The translations under genes and the position numbers were made by a program. Positions 1 to 9,177 of a stretch of DNA of 64,000 nt are shown here, piece by piece; the first letter of the stretch is position 1; each line of letters begins with the position of its first letter. The DNA lies in assembly GCF_003814555.1 (NCBI RefSeq), contig NZ_RKQN01000002.1:186001-250000 (forward strand), in the 5' to 3' direction. The stretch comes from Vulcaniibacterium tengchongense. GTDB taxonomy: Bacteria; Pseudomonadota; Gammaproteobacteria; Xanthomonadales; Xanthomonadaceae. The notes beneath the pieces were generated by a model. It was not told the origin of the DNA, made no database searches, and saw only the letters and a program-made list of their open reading frames with translations.

Positions 1-1418
1 TCCTTCTGCGGGTCGGAGTCGTGGACGATGCCGGCGCCGGCCTGCACGTACAGGCGGCCGTCCTGGATCACCGCGGTGCGGATCGCGATCGCGGTGTCGG
101 CGTCGCCGACGCGGCCGGGCGCGCTCCAGCCCAGGTAGCCGATCGCGCCGGCGTAGACGTTGCGGCGGATCGGCTCGAGTTCGCGGATCACCTCCAGCGC
201 ACGGATCTTCGGCGCGCCGCTGACGGTGCCCGCGGGAAAGGTCGCGCGCAGCACGTCGGCGTAGCTCAGCCCCGGCTTCAGCGTGCCGGTCACTTCGCTG
301 ACGATGTGCATCACGTGGCTGTAGCGCTCGATCACGAACTGTTCGCCGACCTCGACGGTGCCCGGCTGGGACACGCGGCCGACGTCGTTGCGGCCGAGGT
401 CGATCAGCATCAGGTGCTCGGCGCGCTCCTTCGGGTCGGCCAGCAGCTCGGCCTCGAGCGCGGCGTCCTCCTCGGGCGTGGCGCCGCGCGGGCGGGTGCC
501 GGCGATCGGGCGCACGGTGATGCGGCCGTCCTGCAGGCGCACCAGGATCTCCGGCGAGGAGCCGACCACCTGGGTGCCGCCGGCGTCGAGGAAGTACATG
601 TACGGCGACGGGTTCAACGCGCGCAGCGCGCGGTACACGTCGACCGGCCGCGCCTTGAACGGCACCGACAGGCGCTGGCTGAGCACCACCTGGAAGATGT
701 CGCCGGCGCGGATGTAGTCCTTCGACTTCTCGACCGCGGCAACGAAGCCTTCGCGGGTGAAGCCGGAGACGAAGTCGGCCTCGTCCAGCGCGCGCCCTTC
801 CAGCGTCTCGGGGTAGCCCGGGCCGCCCTGGCGCAGCCGGTGCACCAGCTCGTCGAGGCGGCGCTGCGCGCGCGCCAGCGCGCGCGGCTGGCTGGGGTCG
901 GCGTGCACGACCAGGTACAGCCGGCCCTTGAGGTTGTCGAACACCGCCAGCTCGTCGCTGTGCATCAGCAGGATGTCGGGCGTGCCCAGTTCGTCGGTCT
1001 TCCCGCCCCCCGCCAGGCGCGGCTCGATGTACTGGATGCACTCGAAGCCGAACCAGCCTACCAGGCCGCCGGTGAAGCCCGGCAGGCCCGGCACCTCGGG
1101 CACGCTGTGCGCGGCGCGCAGCCGCTCGACCTCCGCGAACGGGTCGTCGACCACGCGGCTTTCGACCAGCTCGCCGTCCTCGGTGACGAACAGCGTGTGC
1201 CCGGCGAACGCGTACACGCGCCGCGCCGGCAGGCCGATGATCGAGTAGCGGCCGAAGCGCTCGCCGCCCTCGACCGATTCGAACAGGTACGTGTGCGGGC
1301 CGTCGGCGAGCTTGAGGTAGACCGACAGCGGCGTGTCGAGGTCGCTCAGGACCTCGCGCACGACCGGGATCAGGGTGTGGCCGTGGGCGGCCTGCTGCTG
1401 GAACTGTTCGGGGGACAC
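1..1418 (-). CDS. trpE: Anthranilate synthase component I (3' end beyond window)
   Basis: Catalyses the first committed step of tryptophan synthesis, chorismate plus ammonia to anthranilate, with the glutamine amidotransferase TrpG as cytosolic partner. Reading the minus strand from a GTG at 1418 gives [16 protein letters not shown] followed by the TrpE N-terminal region ([20 protein letters not shown], then GRYSIIGL) and, towards the window edge, the chorismate-binding domain with [10 protein letters not shown]-type residues. About 472 codons are present against roughly 490 in the family, so only a short C-terminal piece is missing. ATG is absent near the N-terminus, so GTG is the best start. 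No attenuator-like leader is evident in the 143 bases upstream. Confidence 0.93.
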   Translation of the reverse strand, partial: MSPEQFQQQAAHGHTLIPVVREVLSDLDTPLSVYLKLADGPHTYLFESVEGGERFGRYSIIGLPARRVYAFAGHTLFVTEDGELVESRVVDDPFAEVERLRAAHSVPEVPGLPGFTGGLVGWFGFECIQYIEPRLAGGGKTDELGTPDILLMHSDELAVFDNLKGRLYLVVHADPSQPRALARAQRRLDELVHRLRQGGPGYPETLEGRALDEADFVSGFTREGFVAAVEKSKDYIRAGDIFQVVLSQRLSVPFKARPVDVYRALRALNPSPYMYFLDAGGTQVVGSSPEILVRLQDGRITVRPIAGTRPRGATPEEDAALEAELLADPKERAEHLMLIDLGRNDVGRVSQPGTVEVGEQFVIERYSHVMHIVSEVTGTLKPGLSYADVLRATFPAGTVSGAPKIRALEVIRELEPIRRNVYAGAIGYLGWSAPGRVGDADTAIAIRTAVIQDGRLYVQAGAGIVHDSDPQK

Positions 1419-1561
1419 GCGGCGATTCCTCGGAAGACGGCGGGGCAGAGGGCGAGGTCGGCGCGCGGCCGCCATCGCCGACCCACGTCGGCAAGGAATT
1501 GCGGGTTCGCCCGGGCTGTCATCGCGCTACTCTAGCGGCTTCGCCGGCGCGATGCGATGCG

Positions 1562-2512
1562 TCAGGGCGCCGGCGGTTCCACTGCGCGGCCGAACAGCGG
1601 ACAGTCGCGCGGCAGGTGCATGCGCAGCCGCCCCGGCACGCAGTCGATGCGGAAACGCGCCGCCTGCACCGGTTCGCCGTCGACGTTGAGCTGCAGCGGC
1701 GCCGGCGCATCCAACTCGACCCACGCCAGGCGCGCGCGCAGCGCGGCGCGATCGAGCGCGGCGTGGCGGCCCTCGGTCAGCAGCGTGCCCAGGGTGTCGC
1801 GCATCTCGCCGGACAGCTCCGGCACCACCGTGAGGTCGATCAGGCCGTCGTCGAGCAAGGCCTCCGGGCACAGCGCCTGGCCGCCACCGGCCTGGCGGCC
1901 GTTGCCGAGCCCCAGCGCGATGAATTCGCCCGTCCACTCGAACCCGGGCCCGCGCAGGGCCGCGCGCACCGGCTCGATGCGGCCGAGCTTGGCGATGCCG
2001 GTGAGCAGGTAGGCCAGGCCGCCGAGCATCTTCTTCAGGCCTTCGTCGGTTTCCAGCGTGACCTGGGTCCCGAAGCCGGCGCTGGCGAGATTGGCGCACC
2101 AGCGGGTCGCCTCCGCGCCGGCGATGCGCAACAGGTCGACCGGCCGCGGCGGCGCGGTGCGGACCAGTTCCAGCGCCGCATCCGGCGTCCCGGGAATGCC
2201 GGCCGCCACCGCGAAGTCGTTGGCGGTGCCGAGCGGCACCAGCCCCAGCGCCGGCAGCGCCTCCGCCGCCGCCGGTTGCCGCGCGAGCCCGCCGGCCACC
2301 GCGCTCAGCGTGCCGTCGCCGCCGGCGGCGATCACCGCGTCCACGCCCTCGGCCACGGCCTCGGCGACGTAGCGCTCGGCATCCCCGTGCTCCCAGGTGA
2401 CGCGCACGTCCACGCGCACACCGCGCCCGCGCGCGTCCGCCACCGCCGCGCGCAGCGCGTCGTCGTTCGCGGCCTTGCCGTTGAGGATCAGGCGCCAGTG
2501 CGGCGCGCGCAT
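1562..2512 (-). CDS. yegS: YegS-type diacylglycerol/lipid kinase
   Basis: A 316-residue soluble lipid kinase of the DAGK catalytic-domain family. The start [14 protein letters not shown] and the segment [14 protein letters not shown] match the E. coli YegS pattern closely; the nucleotide-binding motif AAGGDGTLS lies near residue 75 and [13 protein letters not shown] near 110. The middle [20 protein letters not shown] and the C-terminal LPRDCPLFG are also YegS hallmarks. YegS phosphorylates lipids such as phosphatidylglycerol in vitro; its physiological substrate is unsettled. It lies between trpE and rraA on the same strand, with 143 and 220 bases of spacing, so it may be its own transcription unit. 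Confidence 0.93.
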   Translation of the reverse strand: MRAPHWRLILNGKAANDDALRAAVADARGRGVRVDVRVTWEHGDAERYVAEAVAEGVDAVIAAGGDGTLSAVAGGLARQPAAAEALPALGLVPLGTANDFAVAAGIPGTPDAALELVRTAPPRPVDLLRIAGAEATRWCANLASAGFGTQVTLETDEGLKKMLGGLAYLLTGIAKLGRIEPVRAALRGPGFEWTGEFIALGLGNGRQAGGGQALCPEALLDDGLIDLTVVPELSGEMRDTLGTLLTEGRHAALDRAALRARLAWVELDAPAPLQLNVDGEPVQAARFRIDCVPGRLRMHLPRDCPLFGRAVEPPAP

Positions 2513-2668
2513 GCGCGTCTCCGAAGGACAGGTCCGCGCCGCAGGCTAGCAGCGGCCGCGCAATCGGCCGTGAACCGCCGGCTGTCACACCGGCGTCATC
2601 GCCGATCAGGAACATGGAAGGCCATCGCAGGGACGACGGGCGGAGGCGGGATTGCCTCCAATCTTCCG

Positions 2669-2696
2669 CGGCCAGCCTTCACCGGCTGGCCGTTTT
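2669..2696 (+). terminator. Stem-loop with T-run reading on the plus strand
   Basis: A 9-bp stem (CGGCCAGCC at 2669-2677 pairing with GGCTGGCCG at 2684-2692) with a 6-base loop is followed by TTTT on the plus strand. Both neighbours (yegS, rraA) are on the minus strand, where the stem is not followed by a T-run, so it would stop antisense transcription rather than rraA read-through, or simply act as an mRNA 3' end stabiliser for rraA. Confidence 0.45.
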
Positions 2697-2732
2697 GCTG
2701 GGTGACCGCGCGTCGGGCGGGCGGGCGAACGC

Positions 2733-3206
2733 TCAGCGCAGGTCGGTGTCGGCCAGCACCACGCCGTCCTCGTCGGCGTACAGCCAGTCGCCGGGGCGGA
2801 TGCGCACGCCGCCGAGCTCGATCTCGACGTCGCGCTCGCCGACGCCGCGCTTGTCGGTCTTGCGCGGGCAGGTGCCGAGCGCCTTCACGCCGAGCGGCAG
2901 CGCCGCCAGCGCCGCGCTGTCGCGCACCGCGCCGTACACGAGCACGCCGGCCCAGCCGTTCTCCGCCGCCTGGCCGGCGAGCAGGTCGCCGAGCATCGCC
3001 CGCCGCAGCGAACCGCCGCCGTCGACCACCAGCACCCGGCCGCGGCCCGGCTCGGCCACCGCCTCGCGCACGCGCGAGTTGTCCTCGAACGCACGCACCG
3101 TGCTGACCTCGCCGTCGAAGGCCAGGCGGCCGCCGAAGTCGCGCAGCGGCAGTTCCAGCACCCGCACCAGGCGGTCGTGCAGATCGCACAGGTCGCAGGT
3201 GTTCAT
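2733..3206 (-). CDS. rraA: RraA family regulator of RNase E
   Basis: A 157-residue protein of the RraA family, which binds RNase E and tunes mRNA decay in Enterobacteria; some homologues instead act as 4-hydroxy-4-methyl-2-oxoglutarate/oxaloacetate aldolases. Visible family features are the N-terminal CDLCDLHDRLVRV, the GRGRVLVVDGGGSLRRAMLGD segment around residue 55 and the C-terminal RIRPGDWLYADEDGVVL. The length equals the family norm. It starts three bases after the rpe stop codon, so it is cotranscribed with rpe. The aldolase alternative cannot be excluded from sequence alone. Confidence 0.9.
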   Translation of the reverse strand: MNTCDLCDLHDRLVRVLELPLRDFGGRLAFDGEVSTVRAFEDNSRVREAVAEPGRGRVLVVDGGGSLRRAMLGDLLAGQAAENGWAGVLVYGAVRDSAALAALPLGVKALGTCPRKTDKRGVGERDVEIELGGVRIRPGDWLYADEDGVVLADTDLR

Positions 3207-3209
3207 CGC

Positions 3210-3884
3210 TCAGCCCCTCGCCGCGGCCACCGCCGCCTTCATCCTGTAGATCACCTCGGCGTAGTCGGGCGCATTGAAGATCGCGCTGCCGGCGACGAAG
3301 GTATCCGCGCCCGCCGCGGCGATCTGCCCGATGTTGTCGGCCTTGACGCCGCCGTCGATCTCCAGCCGGATCGGCTTGCCGCTGCGGTCGATCATCTCGC
3401 GCACCCGGCGCAGCTTGGCCAACGCCGAGGGAATGAACGCCTGCCCGCCGAAGCCCGGGTTCACCGACATCAGCAGCACCAGGTCGAGGTCCTCCAGCAC
3501 CCACTCCAGCGCCTCGACCGGCGTCGCCGGGTTCAGCACCAGGCCGGCCTGGCAGCCGTGGGCCTTGATCAGCTGGACCGTGCGGTGCACGTGCGCGCTG
3601 GCCTCCGGGTGGAAGCTGATCAGCGAGGCGCCGGCCTTGGCGAAGTCCGGCACGATCCGGTCCACCGGCTCGACCATCAGGTGCACGTCGATCGGCGCGG
3701 CCACGCCGTGCTTGCGCAGCGCCTCGCACACCATCGGGCCGATCGTCAGGTTCGGCACGTAATGGTTGTCCATCACGTCGAAATGGACCCAGTCGGCGCC
3801 GGCCGCGAGCACGCGGTCGACCTCCTCGCCGAGCCGGGCGAAGTTGGCGGACAGGATGGACGGGGCGATGACGGTGGGCTGCAT
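3210..3884 (-). CDS. rpe: Ribulose-phosphate 3-epimerase
   Basis: Interconverts D-ribulose 5-phosphate and D-xylulose 5-phosphate in the pentose phosphate pathway. The 224-residue TIM-barrel protein shows the family order: [16 protein letters not shown] at the N-terminus, [17 protein letters not shown] with the metal-binding His and Asp, [24 protein letters not shown] and [12 protein letters not shown], plus the phosphate-binding AGSAIFN near the end. Length and motifs are complete. rraA follows within three bases, so the two form a small operon. Confidence 0.97.
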   Translation of the reverse strand: MQPTVIAPSILSANFARLGEEVDRVLAAGADWVHFDVMDNHYVPNLTIGPMVCEALRKHGVAAPIDVHLMVEPVDRIVPDFAKAGASLISFHPEASAHVHRTVQLIKAHGCQAGLVLNPATPVEALEWVLEDLDLVLLMSVNPGFGGQAFIPSALAKLRRVREMIDRSGKPIRLEIDGGVKADNIGQIAAAGADTFVAGSAIFNAPDYAEVIYRMKAAVAAARG

Positions 3885-3971
3885 GCGAATCTCGTGGAAA
3901 AGTAACCAATCAAGAGGAGCGAGTGGGCCGGGGCCGGGCGCGCGCTTTCCCTCGTTCCTCTTCGCTCGTTC

Positions 3972-4307
3972 CTAGCCTTTCCGGCGCAGGGTCTTGATGC
4001 GGTCGTAGGCCTGGTTGATCTCGCGCGCGCGGGCTTCGGCCTGGCGGCGCAGTTCGGCCGCGGCGCCGGCCATGCGGTCGGGGTGGTACTGCGAGATCAG
4101 CCGGCGGTAGGCCTGGTCGACCTCGGCGTCGCTGGCCTCGTCGGTCAGGCCGAGCACCGCGTAGGGGTCGTCGCGGCGCAGGCGGAACCAGTCGACGTCG
4201 AACGCGTGGCCGATCAACAGCCCGATCAGGGCGCCCAGGAAGGGGTTGCCGCGCAGCAACGCGGCCCCGGCGATGAAGCCGAGCAGTTTGCCGTACCAGC
4301 GTTTCAT
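3972..4307 (-). CDS. Short membrane-anchored J-domain protein (DjlA-like, without TerB)
   Basis: A 111-residue protein with an N-terminal hydrophobic, glycine-rich segment ([27 protein letters not shown], residues about 8-34) followed by a C-terminal J-domain carrying the HPD motif in [11 protein letters not shown] (about residue 73). J-domain proteins stimulate DnaK ATPase, here presumably at the inner membrane. E. coli DjlA has an N-terminal membrane segment, a TerB domain and a C-terminal J-domain; the TerB part is missing here and the segment between anchor and J-domain is only about 12 residues. The ATG at 4307 (MKRWYGKLL) was chosen because the upstream extension is low-complexity and lacks a membrane start. 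It sits divergent to purC. Confidence 0.82.
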   Translation of the reverse strand: MKRWYGKLLGFIAGAALLRGNPFLGALIGLLIGHAFDVDWFRLRRDDPYAVLGLTDEASDAEVDQAYRRLISQYHPDRMAGAAAELRRQAEARAREINQAYDRIKTLRRKG

Positions 4308-4471
4308 CGGCCCGCTCCGCGCGCCATGCGATGTCTCCGGAAGCCCGCCGCGGCGAGTCCGCACCAGTGTACCTGCACGCCGCCCCGGCCCGGCGTACAC
4401 TGGCCGGCCCTGCCGCGCGCATGCGCGGTTCCAGGCGTGCGGGCGGGGACTCCACATCCGAGGGCTCCGCG

Positions 4472-5398
4472 TTGTCCACGACCTTGCTCCACTCCGATCT
4501 GCCCGGCCTGCCGCTGCGCCACCGCGGCAAGGTGCGCGACGTCTTCGACCTGCCGGGCGACCGCCTGCCGGCGGGCACGCCGGCCGGGGACTACCTGCTG
4601 ATGGTGGCGACGGACCGCCTGTCCGCGTTCGACGTGGTCCTGCCCGACCCGATCCCGGGCAAGGGCGAGATGCTGTGCCAGATCAGCAATTTCTGGTTCG
4701 GCAGGACCGAGCACATCGTGCCCCACCACCTCACCGGCATCGACGTGGCCGCGGTGTTGCCGGCCGGCGTCGACGCCGCGCTGTACGCCAGGCGCGCGGT
4801 GGTGACCAAGCGGCTCAAGCCGGTGCCGATCGAATGCATCGCCCGCGGCTACCTGATCGGCAGCGGCTGGAAGGACTACCAGCGCACCGGCCGTGTCAGC
4901 GGCATCGCCCTGCCGCCGGGCCTGCGCCAGGCCGAGCAGCTGGCCGAGCCGATCTTCACGCCCTCGACCAAGGCCGCGGTCGGCGACCACGACGAGAACA
5001 TCGATTTCGACACCGCGGTGCGCACCGTCGGCGCCGACCTCGCCGAGCAGGTGCGCGACGCCACCCTGCGCCTGTACAAGTTCGCCCGCGACTACGCCGC
5101 GCAGCGCGGCATCATCCTGGCCGACACCAAGTTCGAGTTCGGCCTCGACGCCGACGGCCGCCTGCACGTGATGGACGAGATGCTGACGCCGGACTCCTCG
5201 CGCTACTGGCCGGCGGACCAGTACGAGGCCGGCAGCAGCCCGCCGAGCTACGACAAGCAGTTCGTGCGCGACTACCTGGAGACGCTGGCCTGGGACAAGA
5301 CCCCGCCGGGGCCGCGCCTGCCGCCCGAGGTGATCGAGCGCACCCGCGCCAAGTACGCCGAGGCGCTGCAGCGGCTGGCGGGCATCTCGATCGACTGA
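4472..5398 (+). CDS. purC: Phosphoribosylaminoimidazole-succinocarboxamide synthase
   Basis: SAICAR synthase joins CAIR and aspartate in de novo purine synthesis. The 308-residue form is the longer bacterial/fungal type. Recognisable stretches are [17 protein letters not shown] at the start, [45 protein letters not shown] and the C-terminal [16 protein letters not shown]. The TTG at 4472 (reading [20 protein letters not shown]) is chosen as start because conservation begins there and the in-frame ATG at 4331 would add 47 low-complexity residues and overlap the divergent J-protein gene. Confidence 0.95.
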   Translation: MSTTLLHSDLPGLPLRHRGKVRDVFDLPGDRLPAGTPAGDYLLMVATDRLSAFDVVLPDPIPGKGEMLCQISNFWFGRTEHIVPHHLTGIDVAAVLPAGVDAALYARRAVVTKRLKPVPIECIARGYLIGSGWKDYQRTGRVSGIALPPGLRQAEQLAEPIFTPSTKAAVGDHDENIDFDTAVRTVGADLAEQVRDATLRLYKFARDYAAQRGIILADTKFEFGLDADGRLHVMDEMLTPDSSRYWPADQYEAGSSPPSYDKQFVRDYLETLAWDKTPPGPRLPPEVIERTRAKYAEALQRLAGISID

Positions 5399-5446
5399 GC
5401 GGTCGGGCCACGTGCGCGCCCCGGCAACGGCGAGGGAGAGTGGAGC

Positions 5447-5782
5447 ATGAATCCGGCCTACCTGTACCTGTCGATCGCGATCGCCGCCGAGGTGATCGCC
5501 ACCAGCGCGCTCAAGGCGTCGCAGGGCTTCACCCGGCCCGGGCCCTCGCTGCTGGTCGTGGCGGGCTACGGCGTCGCGTTCTACTTCCTGTCGTTGGTGC
5601 TGCGGACCGTGCCGGTGGGCGTGGCCTACGCGATCTGGTCCGGCGCCGGCATCGTCCTGATCGCGCTGATCGGCTGGCTGGCGCTGAAGCAGCCGCTGGA
5701 CGCGGCGGCGGTCGCCGGCATCGCCCTGATCGTCGCCGGCGTGGCGATCATCCAGTTGTTCTCGAAAGCGGCCGCGCACTGA
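5447..5782 (+). CDS. Small multidrug resistance (SMR) efflux transporter
   Basis: A 111-residue, four-helix inner-membrane protein of the EmrE/SugE family; these work as dual-topology dimers exchanging protons for cationic drugs or guanidinium. The essential membrane-embedded glutamate is Glu15 in [14 protein letters not shown], and the family motif [21 protein letters not shown] is intact near residue 60. ALKASQGF after the Glu is EmrE-like rather than SugE-like, so quaternary cation export is the more likely role. A ribosome binding site (GGGAGAG) lies just upstream of the ATG. It is 48 bases after purC. Confidence 0.93.
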   Translation: MNPAYLYLSIAIAAEVIATSALKASQGFTRPGPSLLVVAGYGVAFYFLSLVLRTVPVGVAYAIWSGAGIVLIALIGWLALKQPLDAAAVAGIALIVAGVAIIQLFSKAAAH

Positions 5783-5808
5783 CGGCCGCACCGCCCCGGG
5801 AGACCGCC

Positions 5809-6300
5809 GTGAACGCCACCGACTCCGCGCAACGCCCGATCGACTGCTGGTTCGCGCACTATTCCGCCGACCACCGCCATCCGGTCAACCAGCGCATCCA
5901 CGCGATCTGCGTGCCGGCGATCCTGTGGAGCGTGATCGCGCTGCTGTGGTGCATCCCGGCGCCGGGCACGTGGTTCCGGCCGGGCTTCTGGGCCGGGCTG
6001 GCGATGCTGGCCGCGGCGCTGTTCTACTACCGCGCCTCGCGCGCGCTAGGCCTGGGGATGGTCGTCGCCTTCGTGCTGATGGGCCTGCTGACGCGCTGGC
6101 TCCATGACGGCTACGGCCCGCGCGTGCTGCTGGCGCTGGCGGTCGGCGTGTTCGTCGTCGCCTGGATCGGGCAGTTCGTCGGCCACAGCCGGCGCTACGA
6201 GGGCAAGCGGCCGAGCTTCCTCACCGACCTGACCTATCTGCTGATCGGGCCGGCCTGGGTGCTGGCCAAGCTGTATCGGCGGCTGGGGTTGCGCTACTGA
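5809..6300 (+). CDS. Mpo1-like (DUF962) membrane protein
   Basis: A 163-residue protein of the DUF962/Mpo1 family, whose yeast member is an Fe(II)-dependent dioxygenase of 2-hydroxy fatty acids. The family signature is near the start: WFAHYSADHRHPVNQRIHAI, with the His residues that bind iron in Mpo1. Hydrophobic helices follow, and a second conserved part HSRRYEGKRPSFLTDLTYLL carries the C-terminal His. The enzymatic role in bacteria is inferred, not shown. A GTG at 5809 is chosen because the conserved motif begins 15 codons later and the SMR gene ends at 5782. Confidence 0.85.
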   Translation: MNATDSAQRPIDCWFAHYSADHRHPVNQRIHAICVPAILWSVIALLWCIPAPGTWFRPGFWAGLAMLAAALFYYRASRALGLGMVVAFVLMGLLTRWLHDGYGPRVLLALAVGVFVVAWIGQFVGHSRRYEGKRPSFLTDLTYLLIGPAWVLAKLYRRLGLRY

Positions 6301-6531
6301 GGCGAGCGGGCCGCCACGGCGGCGGCCGGCGCACGCGGCGCAGGATCGTCGCGCGGCGCACCACCCGGCGACGGCCGAAGGGTCTGCCGCGGTCGCGCGC
6401 CGCCCCGCTGGACTGCGCGAAGCGCGAACGGGGACAATCCGGATCGCAGCGGCCGCACGGCCGTCCGCGCGCATCGCCGCTCCGCCAGCTCCGCCTCCCT
6501 CGCGCCCGCCGCGCGCCGCCGCCGTTTTCCC

Positions 6532-7419
6532 ATGCCCGCCCGCGACCTGTTCTTCGTCCTGCTGATCGTGCTGGCCTGGGCCGGCAACTTCCTCACTTCG
6601 GCGCTGGCGCTGCGGGAGATTCCGCCGTTCCTGTTCACCGCGCTGCGCTTCGCCCTGCTCGCGCTGCCGCTGGCGTTCTTCCTCAAGCGCCCGGCGCCGG
6701 GCCAGTGGCCGCGGCTGGTCGCGGTATGTCTGTGCCTGGGCGTGCTGCATTTCGGCCTGAGTTTCACCGCATTGAAGCTGGCCGGCGACCTGTCCTCGCC
6801 GGCGATCGTGATGCAGAGCTACGTGCCGATGACCACGCTGCTGGCGTGGTGGTGGCTGGGCGAGCGCTTCGCCTGGCGCACCGGGCTGGCGATCGCGGTG
6901 AGCTTCGCCGGCGTGCTGGTGCTCGGCTTCGATCCGCTGGTGCTGGACCGGCCGGCGGCGCTGGCGGTGATGCTGGTGTCGGCCGCGTTCCTCGCGGTCG
7001 GTACGGTGCTGATGAAGCGCCTGCACGGGCTCGACGTCTACAGCCAGCAGGGTTGGACCGCGGTGCTCAGCGTGCCGCTGCTGCTGGCGATCAGCCTGGC
7101 GTTCGAGCCCGGCGGGCTGGCGGCGTTGCCGCAGGTGAGCGGCGTGGCCTGGTTCGGCGCGCTGTACGCGGCCTTCGTGTCGTCGCTGCTCGGCCACGGC
7201 CTGTACTACGTGCTGGTGCAACGCTACCCGGTCGCGCAGGTGACGCCGTGGCTGCTGCTGGTGCCGGTGCTCGCGGTCGGCCTGGGCGTGGCGTTCTGGG
7301 GCGACCGGCCGGGGCCGCGCCTGCTGCTCGGCGGCGCGATGGTGCTCGGCGGGGTGCTGCTGATCGCGGTGCGCGCGCTGCGCAAGGCGCGCACCGCGCC
7401 GCGCGCCGAGGACCTGTAG
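6532..7419 (+). CDS. EamA/DMT family transporter
   Basis: A 295-residue inner-membrane protein with about ten hydrophobic helices and two EamA repeats (starting at MPARDLFFVLLIVLAWAGNF and again around DVYSQQGWTAVLSV). The drug/metabolite transporter superfamily exports amino acids and related metabolites; YdcZ/EamA-type members such as the O-acetylserine/cysteine exporter are the closest by pattern (W-G-N-F start, RFALLALPLAFFL). The substrate cannot be read from the sequence. It faces the MarR gene at 7424 tail to tail with only four bases between. Confidence 0.88.
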   Translation: MPARDLFFVLLIVLAWAGNFLTSALALREIPPFLFTALRFALLALPLAFFLKRPAPGQWPRLVAVCLCLGVLHFGLSFTALKLAGDLSSPAIVMQSYVPMTTLLAWWWLGERFAWRTGLAIAVSFAGVLVLGFDPLVLDRPAALAVMLVSAAFLAVGTVLMKRLHGLDVYSQQGWTAVLSVPLLLAISLAFEPGGLAALPQVSGVAWFGALYAAFVSSLLGHGLYYVLVQRYPVAQVTPWLLLVPVLAVGLGVAFWGDRPGPRLLLGGAMVLGGVLLIAVRALRKARTAPRAEDL

Positions 7420-7423
7420 GCGG

Positions 7424-7897
7424 CTAGGCCCGGCGGTCGCCGGCCACGACCGCACGCAGCGCGCCGGCGAGCTCCTCGCACCGTGCCGGGCCGAGGCAGG
7501 CGAACAGCTCGCGGTCGACCTCGCGCTCGGTCTCCAGCAGCCGCGCCACCAGCGCGCGCCCGGCGTCGGTGATGTCCACCCGGATCGAGCGCAGGTCGTG
7601 GGGGTCGGCGCTGCGGGTCACGCAGCCCATCTCCTCCAGCGAGGCCAGCGCGCGCGACAGCGACGGCGGCGTCAGCCCGGCGGCCTCGGCGAGCCGGCAC
7701 TGGGTGACGCGGCCGCTGCGCTGCAGCTGGCGCAGCGCCAACCACTCGGTCACGGTGATGCGCAGCCGCCGCGCCGCGCGTTCCAGGCGCAGCTGGCGGT
7801 GGCGCGACACCATCGCCAGCCAGTGGCCGAGCAGCGAATCGCCGGCGGGCGGCGGCTCCACCGCATGCGGCGGCGCGATCGCCGGCGCCCAGCTCAT
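7424..7897 (-). CDS. MarR family transcriptional regulator
   Basis: A 157-residue winged-helix regulator. The DNA-binding region is typical: RLRITVTEWLALRQLQRSGR, CRLAEAAGLTPPSLSRALASLEEMG, then the wing SADPHDLRSIRVDITDAGR. MarR proteins usually repress neighbouring transport or stress genes as dimers and release DNA on binding small aromatic ligands. The convergent EamA transporter is a natural candidate partner but nothing here proves it. Its own promoter should lie in 7898-8000. Confidence 0.88.
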   Translation of the reverse strand: MSWAPAIAPPHAVEPPPAGDSLLGHWLAMVSRHRQLRLERAARRLRITVTEWLALRQLQRSGRVTQCRLAEAAGLTPPSLSRALASLEEMGCVTRSADPHDLRSIRVDITDAGRALVARLLETEREVDRELFACLGPARCEELAGALRAVVAGDRRA

Positions 7898-8001
7898 CGC
7901 CGCCTCCGGTGCGCGTCGGCGCGGCGGGCGGGGTCGGGAGGCAGGTCGTGGCGGGTGGTCATGGCGGCGGTTCCTGGTCGGTGAAATGCGGTCCCAGAAC
8001 G

Positions 8002-8033
8002 AAAAACCCCGCGGTCCTGGGGGCCGCGGGGTT
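8002..8033 (-). terminator. Intrinsic terminator for minus-strand transcription
   Basis: A 10-bp perfect stem (AACCCCGCGG at 8005-8014 with CCGCGGGGTT at 8024-8033) and a 9-base loop. Read on the minus strand, the stem is followed by a run of five T. It lies 30 bases after the end of the small reading frame 8063-8209 and about 270 bases after the epimerase gene, so a minus-strand transcript must cross that small frame before ending here. Confidence 0.8.
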
Positions 8034-8062
8034 CGCTCTGCTGCTGGGCTGGTTGGCGTTGC

Positions 8063-8209
8063 CTACACGTGCCCGCTCCCCGCGCTGCCTGCCCAGGTAA
8101 AGGTGGTGTAGTAGCCAATCGAACCGGCGGCCTGGGCACACGCGCACGGGCGCTTCGCGTCGTACGACGCATGGCGGGCCGGTTTGCGCGGGAAGGGGCG
8201 GAGGTTCAT
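8063..8209 (-). CDS. Possible 48-residue small protein
   Basis: A short open frame on the minus strand starting MNLRPFPRKPARHASYDAK and ending TWAGSAGSGHV. It has an arginine/lysine-rich first half with a CAC dipeptide pair of cysteines near residue 22 and a Gly/Ser/Thr/Tyr-rich tail. GGAG lies three bases before the ATG, slightly close for a ribosome binding site. An intrinsic terminator follows the stop codon by about 30 bases, and third positions are GC-rich but less so than in neighbours. No signal peptide, no membrane helix, no maturation enzymes next to it. I recognise no family; it is either a real small gene or the long 3' leader of the epimerase transcript. Confidence 0.4.
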   Translation of the reverse strand: MNLRPFPRKPARHASYDAKRPCACAQAAGSIGYYTTFTWAGSAGSGHV

Positions 8210-8307
8210 CGGCTCCGACGAGACCATGCCGGGCGCCGGCCTGTCAACCGTTGCGTGCGATATGAATTCCGGTGCTGGCGCGGCGCGTCCTGGCCGGGGC
8301 GCCACGG

Positions 8308-9177
8308 TCACGCTTCGGCGCGCGCCACGAACATCGACGCGTCGACCCGGAACGGGCGCGGGGCGTAGCCGAAGTCGCGCTGCGCGGGCGCCGCGTCGAA
8401 CACCAGGTCGGCGCGCATCCGCCGCACCGCCGCCTCGCCCAGGTCGGTGGCGCGGCCGCTGGCCTGCGCCAGCAGCAGCGCCAGGTTGAACAGCGGCGAC
8501 GGCAGCTCGACCAGGGTCGGCCGCGGTTCCAGCACCGCCAGCACGCGCGCGACCATCTCGCGGTACGGCAGGGTTTCCCCGCCCGGCACCGCGTAGGCCC
8601 GGCCTTGGCTCGCGGCGCTGCCGAGGCAGGCGTACGCGGCCGCGGCCAGGTCCTCGACGTGCACCGGCTGGCGCAGGCCGTCGGCGCCGCGCGGCAGCGG
8701 AAAGCACCGCCAGCGCCCGGCCAGCTGGGCGATGCGGGTCAGGGTGGCGTCGCGGCCGGCGCCGTAGATCAGCGTCGGGCGCAGCAGCGTGGCCGCGGCG
8801 CCGCGCGCGGCGGCGGCGGCGAACACGCCCTCCTCGCCCTCGCGCAGGCGCTGCGCCAGCGCGCGCTCCTCCGCGTCGGCCGAACCGCGCTTGACCTCGA
8901 CGCTGGTCGAGCCGAACGCGACCACCCGCGGGCATTCGACCGCCGCCTGCGCGTACCAGCGGGCGAAGCCGTCGAGCGGCCCGCAGCTGAAGATCGCGTC
9001 GACCCGCGCCGGCGCGCCGGCCAGCGTCGGCAGCGCGCCTTGCAGCCAGTGCAGGCCGGGCTGGTCCGGATGCCGCCGGCGCGAGACCGCGGTGACGCGC
9101 CAGCCCTCGCGTTGCAGCCGGTCGAGCAGCGGCCGCCCGATCTGGCCGCTGGCGCCGAAAACCAGGGCGTGCCGCAT
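8308..9177 (-). CDS. NAD(P)-dependent epimerase/dehydratase family protein
   Basis: A 289-residue Rossmann-fold protein of the extended/atypical SDR group. The nucleotide-binding motif is VFGASGQIGRPLLDRL at residues 4-19; a later segment GAAATLLRPTLIYGAGRD resembles the active-site/LRP region, although no clear YxxxK is seen, so it may be an atypical, NAD(P)-binding but not dehydrogenating member. It starts inside the nhaA stop codon (TGATG, one base shared), showing translational coupling. Substrate unknown. Confidence 0.82.
   Translation of the reverse strand: MRHALVFGASGQIGRPLLDRLQREGWRVTAVSRRRHPDQPGLHWLQGALPTLAGAPARVDAIFSCGPLDGFARWYAQAAVECPRVVAFGSTSVEVKRGSADAEERALAQRLREGEEGVFAAAAARGAAATLLRPTLIYGAGRDATLTRIAQLAGRWRCFPLPRGADGLRQPVHVEDLAAAAYACLGSAASQGRAYAVPGGETLPYREMVARVLAVLEPRPTLVELPSPLFNLALLLAQASGRATDLGEAAVRRMRADLVFDAAPAQRDFGYAPRPFRVDASMFVARAEA

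Noticed and set aside
21-1535. 504-codon open frame on the plus strand
   Set aside because: Antisense to trpE; composition is Arg/Ala/His-rich as expected for a shadow frame in GC-rich DNA, no family resemblance.
8063-8209. RiPP/lasso peptide precursor
   Set aside because: No cyclase, protease or transporter genes nearby and no acidic residue at ring positions after a Gly; kept only as an unassigned small frame.
8242-8247. TTGACA (minus strand) before the 48-residue frame
   Set aside because: No -10 at proper spacing (GTCTCG at 17 bases) and too close to the ATG for a normal leader, so not annotated as a promoter.
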